35,735 nucleotides of DNA from Verrucomicrobiota bacterium (lineage in GTDB: Bacteria; Verrucomicrobiota; Verrucomicrobiia; Limisphaerales; JAEYXS01), in NCBI GenBank assembly GCA_023431185.1, contig JAEYXS010000116.1, positions 1 to 35,735 on the forward strand, read 5' to 3'. The translations under genes and the position numbers were made by a program. Numbering within the stretch: position 1 is the first letter of the stretch; every line of letters begins with the position of its first letter. Below the pieces are notes generated by a model. It was not told where the DNA came from. It saw nothing but the letters and a program-made list of their open reading frames with translations, and made no database searches. Below, one piece after another: positions 8,636 to 17,412 of the stretch.

Positions 8636-9100
8636 TCAGTTGTGCAGTTCGAAGATGACCTCGATCTCCACCGCGATATTGCCCGGCAGGGAGCCCATGC
8701 CCACTGCACTGCGGGCGCCGACGCCATCATCCGATCCCCAGATCTGCTCGTAAAGTTCACTGTAGCCATTGATGACTTTCGGATGCTCGGCAAAATCGGG
8801 CGTGGCATTCACCATGCCGAGCGTTTTGATGACCCGCTTGATGCGGTCGAGTGAGCCCAGTTCCGCTTTCAAGGTGGCGAGGATGGCGAGCCCGGTCTGG
8901 CGCGCGGCCACTTGTCCGGCGGCCAGGTCGAGGTCCTGACCCACTTTGCCGCGGATCATGGAGCCGTCGTTGCACAGCGGCCCGTGACCGGAGACATACG
9001 CGAGGTTGCCCGTGATGACCACCGGCTTATAGATGCCACCGCGTTTGGGTGCGGGGGGCAGTTCCAGCTTCAACTCTTGGATACGTTTTTCAGCGCTCAT
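8636..9100 (-). CDS. RidA family enamine/imine deaminase
   Basis: A 154-residue protein of the YjgF/YER057c/UK114 family, in the longer subgroup. The conserved block GARSAVGMGSLPGNIAVEIE contains R130, which binds the carboxylate of the imine substrate, and E145. VSGHGPL (36-42) is the usual N-terminal motif. RidA proteins hydrolyse 2-aminoacrylate and similar imines to keto acids, preventing damage to PLP enzymes. Placement 2 bases upstream of a D-serine dehydratase-like gene fits this role. The frame extends to 9328, but MSAEKRIQEL at 9100 matches family starts. It is divergent from the dehydrogenase at 9248. Confidence 0.88.
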   Translation of the reverse strand: MSAEKRIQELKLELPPAPKRGGIYKPVVITGNLAYVSGHGPLCNDGSMIRGKVGQDLDLAAGQVAARQTGLAILATLKAELGSLDRIKRVIKTLGMVNATPDFAEHPKVINGYSELYEQIWGSDDGVGARSAVGMGSLPGNIAVEIEVIFELHN

Positions 9101-9247
9101 GTGTGGATGATTCGATTGCACTTTTGATACGTGAAGAGCTGCGGGCAGGCAATGGATTATCCACAAAGGAGAAAAACAACCCATTTGAGAATTTCCCCGG
9201 TTACAGCGATAGTGCGCCGGGCACGGGCTGTGCTGGCTGTTGAACGC

Positions 9248-10222
9248 ATGAAGAACCTGAAGATCTTTTGTGACACCTTTCTGGGGGAAGCCCCGCTGAA
9301 AATGCTCCGTGAAGGCGTGGCTCCGCACGAACTCATCTTTCCCGCACAGATGGTGAATTCACCGCTGGCCAAGTCCGGTCCTGATCCGGCCTTTGCCGAA
9401 GCAGACATCGCCTTCGGACAGCCTGACTTGGCGAACATCTATCAGTCCAAGCGCCTGAAATGGGCGCACATCTCCAGTGCCGGTTTCACGCGTTACGACA
9501 CGGCAGAATTCCGGGCCTTCGTGGCCAAGCATGATATCGCCGTCACCAACAGCACCACCGTCTATGCGGAGGCCTGTGCGGAGCATGTGTTCGCTTTCAT
9601 GCTCGCGCAGGCGCGGCATCTGCCGGAATCCCTGAAAGCGCGCCATGCGAACGGTACGGCCGACTGGCTGCGCTTGCGTCATTCTTCACCCCTCCTGAAA
9701 CACCAAAGGGTCGTCATCCTCGGTTTCGGCGGCATCGCCATCCGGTTGCTGGAGATGCTGCGACCTTTTCACATGAACGTCGTGGCTTATCGTCGCAAAG
9801 CGCGTGGAGACGAAGGCATCCCGGTCATCACGGCCCGCGAATTGCCCGATGCTTTGGCCGAAGCAGACCACGTCATCAACATCCTGCCGGCGAATGCCGA
9901 TTCAGAGAACTTCATCGCGGCTGAGCGTTTGCAACAGATGAAGCCGGGCGCGGTGTTCTATAACATCGGGCGCGGCACCACGGTGAATCAGGAGGACTTG
10001 GCGGCGGCGTTGCGCTCCGGGCACTTGGGGGCGGCATGGCTGGATGTCACCGAGCCGGAGCCTTTGCCGCTGGGGCATCCGTTGTTAAACCTGCCGAATT
10101 GCTACATCACGCCGCATGTCGCGGGCGGACATCAGGGGGAACCGGAGACGATCGTGGGTCACTTCCTGGAGAACTTCCGCCGGTTCGTTGATGAGGCCCC
10201 GCTGCTGGACCGCATCATGTAG
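9248..10222 (+). CDS. D-isomer-specific 2-hydroxyacid dehydrogenase
   Basis: A 324-residue NAD(P)-dependent dehydrogenase. The nucleotide-binding motif ILGFGGIA is at 157-164. The catalytic trio of the family is visible: R242 in NIGRGTTVN, E271 in DVTEPEPLP and H290 in ITPHVAGG. It interconverts a 2-keto acid and a D-2-hydroxy acid; the exact substrate cannot be read from the sequence. Divergence from the RidA/PLP-enzyme pair suggests it may act on the keto acid they form, but this is inference. The ATG at 9248 matches the usual short N-terminus; the upstream extension to 9131 overlaps the intergenic region and looks non-coding. Confidence 0.88.
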   Translation: MKNLKIFCDTFLGEAPLKMLREGVAPHELIFPAQMVNSPLAKSGPDPAFAEADIAFGQPDLANIYQSKRLKWAHISSAGFTRYDTAEFRAFVAKHDIAVTNSTTVYAEACAEHVFAFMLAQARHLPESLKARHANGTADWLRLRHSSPLLKHQRVVILGFGGIAIRLLEMLRPFHMNVVAYRRKARGDEGIPVITARELPDALAEADHVINILPANADSENFIAAERLQQMKPGAVFYNIGRGTTVNQEDLAAALRSGHLGAAWLDVTEPEPLPLGHPLLNLPNCYITPHVAGGHQGEPETIVGHFLENFRRFVDEAPLLDRIM

Positions 10223-10232
10223 CGGCAGCGGC

Positions 10233-11384
10233 TTACTTTTCCTTCAGCTCAAAGGTCGCGACCATGCAGCGATGCTGCGAACGGCGGCCCGGTTCGGCCT
10301 TGCAGGCGACAGGTTGTAATTGCTGGTTGGAGAAAACCTGATCCAGCCGCAGCCAGGGGCCGAAGAGGGTGAGGGGATTACGCGTGAAGCCGGGGAAGGT
10401 CAATCCGAAGCCGTGGCCCGCTTTTTCAAACGCATCCGTGAACTGGCTGCGATAGCGGTGATAGATCTGGCCGTGATTAGGGACGTTGAAATCTCCGGCG
10501 ATGATGGTCGGAGAAGTTTCCTTCTTGGCCATTTCGGCGATCTCGTCCGTCATTTTCTTTTGATGCTCCCAAAAGGTTTTGGTCTGGCCGCGCAGCTTTT
10601 CGCCGTAACCGCCTTTGCGCCCGAAGGCTGCGGCAAGGAAACCGCCCTTGCTCATCGGGTCCAAGTGTTCGCGTGGGGAGGTGAAATGGACGCTGTAGAT
10701 GACCAGGTCCCGGCCTTCCCAGTCCAGCACGCAACGCATGGCCACGGGGCGCTGGTTCAGGCCGCGCTGGGGCAGCAGCTCGATGCTCTTGATGGGGAAG
10801 CGGGTGATAACCGTGAATTCATTCACTGCCCGCACCTTCATATCTGGATACGCTTTCGCATAAGCACCTTCGCGCCCGGCATCTTGATAGATAACCACGT
10901 CGGGTTTTTCACTGGCGACGAATTCCGTGGGGCTTTGCTTGTTATCCTGGCCGCGATTGTTGGTGATAAGTTTGAAGCCCGGGCCTTTGGGCGCGCGCGG
11001 ACGGTTGAACTGCGGGTCCATGTAACCGAATACCACCAACAGGATGCAGCCAACATGCAGCAGACACCAGCGCGGCTGGATGAGCAGAGTCATGAACCCC
11101 AGGGCGAAAGCAGGCAGCAACCACATCTGGGGTGGCACATAAAACGCAAAGCTGAGAAACCAGTGGGTCTCGGCCCGCCACTCCATAAGCGCGAGGATGA
11201 GGACAAGGATCAGGGCATAAGTGAGGTTCAGGAACAGCAGTCCGCGACGGGTCCATTTCAAGAGCTTCTGGATGGTTCCGTCCGGGTTCCGCCAGTCCTT
11301 CAGCGCCTTGATCAGCCGTTCCAGCCCCGTGATCAGGGGCGGGTCATTGGCCGGAATTGGCGTGTTGGTGGATGGCTGCGTCAT
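10233..11384 (-). CDS. Membrane-anchored endonuclease/exonuclease/phosphatase (EEP) family protein
   Basis: A 383-residue protein with about three membrane segments in the N-terminal third (roughly 48-67, 75-103 and 105-122), then an EEP hydrolase domain facing outward. Active-site blocks are IIAGDFNVP (295-302), RLDQVF (346-351) and SQHRCMVA (369-376), with H371 as the catalytic histidine. The usual metal-binding QE near the domain start appears as QD (Q167-D168). Such proteins cleave phosphodiesters in nucleic acids, lipids or sugar phosphates; the substrate is unknown. The gene ends 11 bases from the convergent dehydrogenase stop, with no obvious separate terminator. Confidence 0.83.
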   Translation of the reverse strand: MTQPSTNTPIPANDPPLITGLERLIKALKDWRNPDGTIQKLLKWTRRGLLFLNLTYALILVLILALMEWRAETHWFLSFAFYVPPQMWLLPAFALGFMTLLIQPRWCLLHVGCILLVVFGYMDPQFNRPRAPKGPGFKLITNNRGQDNKQSPTEFVASEKPDVVIYQDAGREGAYAKAYPDMKVRAVNEFTVITRFPIKSIELLPQRGLNQRPVAMRCVLDWEGRDLVIYSVHFTSPREHLDPMSKGGFLAAAFGRKGGYGEKLRGQTKTFWEHQKKMTDEIAEMAKKETSPTIIAGDFNVPNHGQIYHRYRSQFTDAFEKAGHGFGLTFPGFTRNPLTLFGPWLRLDQVFSNQQLQPVACKAEPGRRSQHRCMVATFELKEK

Positions 11385-11520
11385 CTGTCCCTTGTATTCT
11401 CAGGTCCGAGCCAGCAAGGACAATGCTAAAAACAGTCCACAGCAGATGGCAGCCGGAGCCAAGGAAACAGGGGCGGGGGTACGATAGGCTGCTGCCATAC
11501 TCAACTGCTAGGGCAGTGAG

Positions 11521-12552
11521 CTACACACCTGTCCTGGCCTTCAATTCTTCCAACTGCTTTTCCAAGTCGCGCATGCGGCGGATGATGTCCGGCAGTTGCT
11601 GGCTGGCGATGATCTGGCGCTTGGCCACCTTGTCCGGCATGGCCGGTATGCCCAACACCTTGCCGCCGTCCGGGATATCCCGCATCACACCGCTCTTGGC
11701 ACCGATGGTGGCCTGGTTGCCGATGGTCAGATGATCGGCGATGCCTGATTGGGCCGCGACCACGCAGTAATCCCCCATCTTCGTGCTGCCGGCGAAACCG
11801 ACCTGCCCCGTGATGATGCAGTGACGGCCGATGGAGACGTTGTGGGCCACATGGACCAGATTATCAATCTTGGTGCCCTGACCGATAACGGTGGAGCCGA
11901 GGGCACCGCGATCAATGGCGGTGTTGGCACCAATCTCCACATCGTCACCGATGATGACATTGCCGATCTGCAGAATCTTGCGGTGTCGGCCCTCATCCAG
12001 CACGTAGCCGTAACCATCGGAGCCGATGACCGTGCCTGCGTGGATGGTCACACGATTGCCCACCTGGCATTGCAGGTAGATGACGACATTGGGATAAAGC
12101 GTGGTGTCATCCCCGACCTTGGCATCACGGCCGATATGGTTGCCGCCCATGAGCACGGCGCGGGCACCGATCTTGGCGCGCGCGCCCACAGTGCAGTTCG
12201 GACCGATGTGCGCGGTGGGGTCCACTTGCGCCGAGGCATCGATGACAGCACTGGGATGAACGCCTGGTGCGTATTGGTCGGGCGGGAAAAATACTGGTAA
12301 CAATCGCGCCACCGCGATGCGCGGATTCTTCACGCGGATGAGCGTTTTCTTCGTCGAAGCAAATCCTTCGGGCACCAAAATGGCCGCGGCCGGGCTGGCT
12401 TCGGCCACGGCGAAATAAGCCTCCTGATCGGCGAAGGTCAGATCACCGGAGCGGGCCTGGTTGGCGGCGGCAAAACCGGTGATGGTCACCGAGCCGTCGC
12501 CGAGGAGTTCACCCCGGACTTGTTCAGCGATCTGGGCGGCGGTAATGGACAT
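11521..12552 (-). CDS. lpxD: UDP-3-O-(3-hydroxyacyl)glucosamine N-acyltransferase
   Basis: A 343-residue acyltransferase of lipid A synthesis. It adds the N-linked hydroxyacyl chain from acyl-ACP to UDP-3-O-acyl-glucosamine at the cytoplasmic face of the inner membrane. The N-terminal uridine-binding domain (about 1-95) is followed by left-handed beta-helix hexapeptide repeats (about 100-285). The catalytic histidine is H237 in LVHVAHNVSIG. A C-terminal helix (MRDLEKQLEELKA) closes the protein. Length and layout are normal. Here lpxD is apart from lpxA, lpxB and fabZ. It indicates a lipopolysaccharide-type outer membrane. Confidence 0.95.
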   Translation of the reverse strand: MSITAAQIAEQVRGELLGDGSVTITGFAAANQARSGDLTFADQEAYFAVAEASPAAAILVPEGFASTKKTLIRVKNPRIAVARLLPVFFPPDQYAPGVHPSAVIDASAQVDPTAHIGPNCTVGARAKIGARAVLMGGNHIGRDAKVGDDTTLYPNVVIYLQCQVGNRVTIHAGTVIGSDGYGYVLDEGRHRKILQIGNVIIGDDVEIGANTAIDRGALGSTVIGQGTKIDNLVHVAHNVSIGRHCIITGQVGFAGSTKMGDYCVVAAQSGIADHLTIGNQATIGAKSGVMRDIPDGGKVLGIPAMPDKVAKRQIIASQQLPDIIRRMRDLEKQLEELKARTGV

Positions 12553-12608
12553 GCGTTGGCAGGGTTGAAGTTCGTGTTTTGCCCCTCATGCCATTCACGA
12601 GGCGGCTC

Positions 12609-13583
12609 CTATTTCTCCGGCAAAGGGACCATCTGCTGGGCTTCCACGTCCCAGACTTTCAGGCGCAAGCAGCGGATGATATCCGCCGGGTGCAAGGAGG
12701 TGACCTTGGGTTGTTGCAATTCAGGCATCTCTTTCAGCACTTCCGGCAGCCGGTAGAAAGGGATCTTGGAGTTGAGATGATGGATGTGGTGGTAACCGAT
12801 ATTCGCCGTGAACCACGCCATCAGCTTGCTGGTCTTCATGTAACTGGAGGATTCCAGCGCAGCGGTCTCATAGGTCCAGCCGGCGTTGTCGCGGAAGGTC
12901 ACGCCGGGGAAATTATGCTGGGCATAGAACAGGTAACTGCCGATGCAGCAGGCGATGCCGAACGGGATGAGAATGGTCAGGACCACGGCTAGCCAGCCGC
13001 CGAGCAGGGCGACCACGGCGATCAAAGTGATGTGCAGGACCAAGGAGATGAGGCAGTCGAAATGTTCGCGGGGATTGTTGTAGAAGGGATAGATGCTCAT
13101 GCCGATGAGGAACATGAACAGATAACCGCACAGGATCGTGAGCGGGTGCCGCATGAAGAGGTACTTCGCGCGCTTGGCCTTGGAACATTTCAGGAAATGC
13201 TCCTTGGTCATGATGGGGAAGGAGCCGATGTGCGAGCCCTTCAGCTTGGAGTTGTGATTGTGATGATGGTTATGCGAACTCCGCCAGACACTGCTGGGAC
13301 TGAGGATGAAAATGCCGAAGATGCGCATCAATCCTTCCGCCAGCCTGGAATTCGGCAAAATGGCGTGGTGCTGCTGGTCGTGATAGATCACGAAGAACCG
13401 GAGGATCAGCAACGCGCTGAGGATGCTGCAAACGATCCGGCCGATAAGACTGTGGTTCCAGAGGGTTCCCGCCATGAAACCGACCAGCAAGACGCCTGTG
13501 GATAGGATATACCACCAGCTTTTCGCCGGATTGTCGGTGGTGTATGGCTTGGTAGCCAATATTAAATCTTTACCAGTACGCAT
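12609..13583 (-). CDS. Membrane fatty acid desaturase
   Basis: A 324-residue integral membrane di-iron enzyme. The three histidine boxes are HDQQHH (68-73), HNHHH (104-108) and HHIHHL (265-270), complete for an acyl-lipid desaturase or hydroxylase. Hydrophobic pairs lie around 25-65 and 155-215. It should introduce a double bond (or hydroxyl) into membrane acyl chains using oxygen and an electron donor not encoded nearby. Only 56 bases separate it from lpxD downstream, so both envelope-lipid genes may be co-transcribed. The position of the double bond cannot be predicted. Confidence 0.88.
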   Translation of the reverse strand: MRTGKDLILATKPYTTDNPAKSWWYILSTGVLLVGFMAGTLWNHSLIGRIVCSILSALLILRFFVIYHDQQHHAILPNSRLAEGLMRIFGIFILSPSSVWRSSHNHHHNHNSKLKGSHIGSFPIMTKEHFLKCSKAKRAKYLFMRHPLTILCGYLFMFLIGMSIYPFYNNPREHFDCLISLVLHITLIAVVALLGGWLAVVLTILIPFGIACCIGSYLFYAQHNFPGVTFRDNAGWTYETAALESSSYMKTSKLMAWFTANIGYHHIHHLNSKIPFYRLPEVLKEMPELQQPKVTSLHPADIIRCLRLKVWDVEAQQMVPLPEK

Positions 13584-13947
13584 GTGTCTTAAGCTCGCGT
13601 ATAGTTAGCGAAAACCCCGCCCTTGTCCATGAGGACTTTGCCGATTTTGCCCGTCAGATTAGCGTTTAACATTAGCAAGATTACTTGTCGCAGAGCCCTT
13701 GAGACTCACCAACTGACCCGTCAGAAGCAGAATCGTTCAATCTTGGGCCAACGCGGCTTGCAAGGAGCGCAGTTCCTCGACGGCTTGCGCCGGGGTGGCG
13801 AGGATTTCGTGTGCAGCAACGTGGTATGACTGTTAATGCAGAACGTAGATGGCGAATATCCGGAAGAGGGGTGTTTGGGGGCATCTGTCATTTCTTTCCC
13901 GCTCGCTTGCGCATCTAAGTCGGTGTGCCTGAGACGGCCATGCTCCG
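13584..13947. other. Intergenic region without a supported gene
   Basis: The 364 bases lie between two reverse-strand genes. The part next to 13583 is the desaturase leader. On the reverse strand, 13832 to 13737 reads as a plausible C-terminal tail (HEILATPAQAVEELRSLQAA), but an in-frame stop lies just before it and no start is present. It may be the remnant of a lost gene. Nothing else stands out. Confidence 0.4.
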
Positions 13948-14655
13948 CTAGCACTTCGCGCTCTTGCGTTTTTTGCCGATGATACCGCGGTCCTGGACTT
14001 TCCGGATGTAATCGGTGGCGGAGAAGACTTCGCAACTGTTGTTGCCGAGATCAGCGGAGACTGGGCCGATCTTGGCGGCGGTATTCAGGGCGAATTCGGT
14101 CAGGGGTGACACATGGCAACCCACGGCGATGAGGAACATGTTCATCTGGTAGCGCACGATATCCGGGGCCTTGTGGATCTCTTTCTGCACCCGTTGCAGA
14201 AGCTGTTTCAGTTCCGGGATGTCGAGGTCGGCATCGGCCTTGACGGAAACGAGGCTGGAGAGAGTGGCCCAACCCGTGCAGGCGATGAGGGGTTTGGATG
14301 ATTCGATCCATTTCAACGCCAGCTCATGTCCGTGCGGATTGCCGGCGGCCACACTGGCCACGGCTCCGGGCAGGGAACCGGCATAGGCTGCATCCGCCCA
14401 GCGCTGGAGGTCGCGTTTGGTCATGCGCGCATCGTCGGCGATGAGGCTGGCCAGATACATCGCGTCGTAATTGCCCGAGGCGTAGAGATCGAGAGCGAGC
14501 TGGTAGTCCATTTTGATGCGCTTCCGGATCTTTTGCAGGTCGCCGATCTTCACGCCGAAGCAGGGCTCTTTGACGCAGTAGTTGTTAAAGAGCACTTTCT
14601 TGTAACTGGCGGTGCCAAGTGGGGCGAGTTCCGCGAGGATTTCGGAGGCGCTCAT
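13948..14655 (-). CDS. AlkD-like DNA alkylation repair glycosylase
   Basis: A 235-residue all-helical HEAT-like repeat protein of the DNA alkylation repair (AlkC/AlkD) family, which removes alkylated purines from DNA. Recognisable blocks are GVKIGDLQKIRKRIK, LALDLYASGNYDAMYLASLI and DLQRWADAAYAGSL. The tail GIIGKKRKSAKC is basic. Length fits AlkD. The gene is alone, divergent from the large exported protein at 14764, with 108 bases between the two starts that must hold both promoters; I could not fix either. Confidence 0.83.
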   Translation of the reverse strand: MSASEILAELAPLGTASYKKVLFNNYCVKEPCFGVKIGDLQKIRKRIKMDYQLALDLYASGNYDAMYLASLIADDARMTKRDLQRWADAAYAGSLPGAVASVAAGNPHGHELALKWIESSKPLIACTGWATLSSLVSVKADADLDIPELKQLLQRVQKEIHKAPDIVRYQMNMFLIAVGCHVSPLTEFALNTAAKIGPVSADLGNNSCEVFSATDYIRKVQDRGIIGKKRKSAKC

Positions 14656-14763
14656 AGGATAGATGTAATTCTAGCAGAAACTGGCCCGGTCTCCAACGAG
14701 TAAATCCTTGGCTGATTTTGAATTGTCCAAAGTCCCCGTTAGAGAGACTCTATACCCAAGCAA

Positions 14764-17232
14764 ATGAACAGTCCTCTTTACAATCGACGTGCCGGTGTGT
14801 TCTCCGCAGCCATCTTGAGCCTCGGCTTGGGCTGGGGTGCGGTCACTGGCGTGGCGGCGGAAAAGCCGCGCAGCATCTCGGGCATCTACCCGCATCTGGC
14901 TTATTTCAATAACGAGGGCGAATGCGGCACGGGCGCAGTAGTGCCGTGGGCAGATCGTTTGTGGGTCATCACGTACGGGCCGCATCTGCCGAAGGGGTCT
15001 TCGGACAAGCTGTATGAGATCGACCGCGATCTGAACATGACCGTGCGTCCCGAGAGCATCGGTGGCACGCCCGCGAACCGTTTCATCCACAAAGAATCCG
15101 AGCAACTCTTCATCGGGCCTTACGCGATCAGTGAAAAGGGCGAAGTCCGCACCATTCCATATAGCGCGATGTATGGCCGGCACACCGGCAATGCGCGTCA
15201 TCTGACGGATCCGGAGAACAAGATCTACTACGCCACGATGGAGGAGGGCCTCTATGAAGTGGATGTGAAAACGCTCGCGGTGAAGATGCTCTATGCCGAC
15301 GAACAGCTCAAAGATGCGAAGGAACCGAAAGCCGATCTCCCTGGTTATCACGGCAAAGGACTTTACTCTGGCCAAGGGCGGCTCATCTACGCGAACAACG
15401 GCGAGCATGGCCCTAAAGCGCTCGTCGATCCCTCCATCCCCTCGGGTGTGCTCGCGGAATGGGATGGCAAAGACTGGAAGATCGTCCGTCGGAACCAGTT
15501 CACGGAAGTGACCGGACCGGGCGGCATCTACGGGAATGACCGTTCAGAGAAAGACCCGGTGTGGGCGATCGGCTGGGATTACCGCTCGCTTATCCTGATG
15601 TTGTTAGACAAAGGCCAGTGGCATGCCTATCGCCTGCCCAAGGGCAGTCATAGCTACGATGGCGCGCACGGCTGGAACACCGAGTGGCCGCGTATCCGTG
15701 ATATCGGCGAAGGCGATCTGCTGATGACGATGCACGGGACGTTCTGGAAGTTCCCGAAAGATTTCAGTTTCGAGGATTCCGAGGGCATCAAGCCGCGCTC
15801 CAACTATCTCAAAGTCATCGGTGATTTCACCGAATGGCGCGGCAAGGTGGTCTTCGGCTGCGATGACACGGCGAAGAACGAATTCCTGAACAAGCGCAAA
15901 GCGAAGGGTGAGCTGGCCGGCCCCGGCCAATCGCAATCCAACCTGTGGTTCGTGGAGCCGGACCAGATCGATGAATTCGGCTCGGCCTTGGGCCGTGGTG
16001 CGGTGTGGTTTGATGAAGCGGTGAAAGCGAATACGCCTTCCGATGCGTTCCTGTTCGAGGGCTATGAACAACGTGGTGTGCATCTGACGCACGACAGTGA
16101 CAAACCAGTGACGTTCACCTTCGAGGTGGACCGCAAGGGTCGTGGCGAGTGGAAGGGGCTGTGCGTGATTGAAGTCCCGGCCAAGGGTTATCGCTGGCTG
16201 GAATTTTCGCCCAAGGACAAGGGTGCCTGGGTCCGTGTGAGTGTGAGCAAAGATGTGAAAGCCACGGCGCTCTTCAACTACAGCAACAAAGACAAGCGCA
16301 GCAACGAGGCGAGCGAGATCTTCCGCGGCATCGCGACAGTGAAGGACAAATACGTCTCGGGCGGGCTTATCCGTGCGCGCGGCGACAATCTGCGCACGCT
16401 GAATGTCGCCGCTATGCGGGCGAGCAACGGCACCGCGACTGATGCCGGTTACTTCGAACTGGGCGCGGACTTGAAACTAAACAAAGTGAACGATCCCAAG
16501 GCTCAGGAATGGTTGCAGAAGAATGTGGCCATCCCACACGGCATGTTCCAGGTGGACGCAGCCTCCGTCATCTTCACGGATGACAAGGGCAGCCGCTGGC
16601 GCCTGCCGAAGGGTGACCCCGCTTTCGATCAGCCGGGTGCGCTGGGTGATGAACGCATTGATCGCGAAGTCTGCACCGAGCGCGATCTCTTCAATTGCCA
16701 CGGCACGTTCTATGAGTTGCCCGCGGAGAACGCCGGCGGTTTCGCGAAGATCCGCCCGGTGGCCACGCACAACCGCCGCATCAAAGATTACACCAGCTAT
16801 CGCGGCCTGCTCATCATGACGGGCATCAGCGATGGTGCGCCGAAAAACTCACCGCACATCATCCGCTCGGAAGATGGCAAGGTCGCCTTGTGGGCGGGTG
16901 GCGTGGATGACCTCTGGCAGTTCGGCAAGGTGCGTGGTAACGGTGGCCCGTGGAAGGATACCGAGGTGAAAGCGAACGAGGCATCGGATGCCTACCTCAT
17001 GACCGGCTATGATAAAAAATCCGTCACCTTCCAGCACGATGCCAAAGACCCGGTGAAGGTGCGCATCGAGGTGGACATCACGGGCACCGGTCTGTGGCGC
17101 ACATATCAAGTGGTGGAGGTTCCGGCCAAGACCACGGTGACACACAACTTCCCTGATGCCCTGCAAGCCTATTGGGTGCGGGTGGTGTCCGATAAGAACT
17201 GCAAAGCCACCGCCCAATTCCGCTACGAGTAG
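14764..17232 (+). CDS. Exported 822-residue protein with internal duplication, unknown function
   Basis: A large exported protein with a signal peptide (hydrophobic 12-32, ending GVAAE). I do not recognise a named domain. The first 320 residues show short blade-like strands (LWVITYGP, IYYATMEEGLYEVD), suggesting a beta-propeller. The remainder contains two copies of one unit: about 321-507 and 643-822. Paired landmarks are HGTFWKFP (324-331) with HGTFYELP, and SDAFLFEGY (427-435) with SDAYLMTGY. Both copies end in a beta-rich part with VIEVPAK or VVEVPAK and KATALFNY or KATAQFRY. The gene is the first of a run of exported genes. A role in binding or processing a sugar polymer is a guess from context only. 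Confidence 0.8.
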   Translation: MNSPLYNRRAGVFSAAILSLGLGWGAVTGVAAEKPRSISGIYPHLAYFNNEGECGTGAVVPWADRLWVITYGPHLPKGSSDKLYEIDRDLNMTVRPESIGGTPANRFIHKESEQLFIGPYAISEKGEVRTIPYSAMYGRHTGNARHLTDPENKIYYATMEEGLYEVDVKTLAVKMLYADEQLKDAKEPKADLPGYHGKGLYSGQGRLIYANNGEHGPKALVDPSIPSGVLAEWDGKDWKIVRRNQFTEVTGPGGIYGNDRSEKDPVWAIGWDYRSLILMLLDKGQWHAYRLPKGSHSYDGAHGWNTEWPRIRDIGEGDLLMTMHGTFWKFPKDFSFEDSEGIKPRSNYLKVIGDFTEWRGKVVFGCDDTAKNEFLNKRKAKGELAGPGQSQSNLWFVEPDQIDEFGSALGRGAVWFDEAVKANTPSDAFLFEGYEQRGVHLTHDSDKPVTFTFEVDRKGRGEWKGLCVIEVPAKGYRWLEFSPKDKGAWVRVSVSKDVKATALFNYSNKDKRSNEASEIFRGIATVKDKYVSGGLIRARGDNLRTLNVAAMRASNGTATDAGYFELGADLKLNKVNDPKAQEWLQKNVAIPHGMFQVDAASVIFTDDKGSRWRLPKGDPAFDQPGALGDERIDREVCTERDLFNCHGTFYELPAENAGGFAKIRPVATHNRRIKDYTSYRGLLIMTGISDGAPKNSPHIIRSEDGKVALWAGGVDDLWQFGKVRGNGGPWKDTEVKANEASDAYLMTGYDKKSVTFQHDAKDPVKVRIEVDITGTGLWRTYQVVEVPAKTTVTHNFPDALQAYWVRVVSDKNCKATAQFRYE

Positions 17233-17412
17233 CGGGTTACACCTGCTGCTTAATCTAAACGCCGATTATATCGCTCTCTTCCTCACTTGGGAGAGGGCGT
17301 TATCTTTCCCTCAGTTTTTGCGTCTTCAGCGGGCAACCCAATTTCCTCCACTACAACAAAAGCCTGTCCAAATACATCAATTTCGGCCTAATACTCTTTA
17401 ACTAGAATCACC

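Noticed and set aside
13737..13832. Short reverse-strand coding remnant
   Set aside because: It reads plausibly for about 30 codons but has no start and an in-frame stop just upstream; too short to call a pseudogene.
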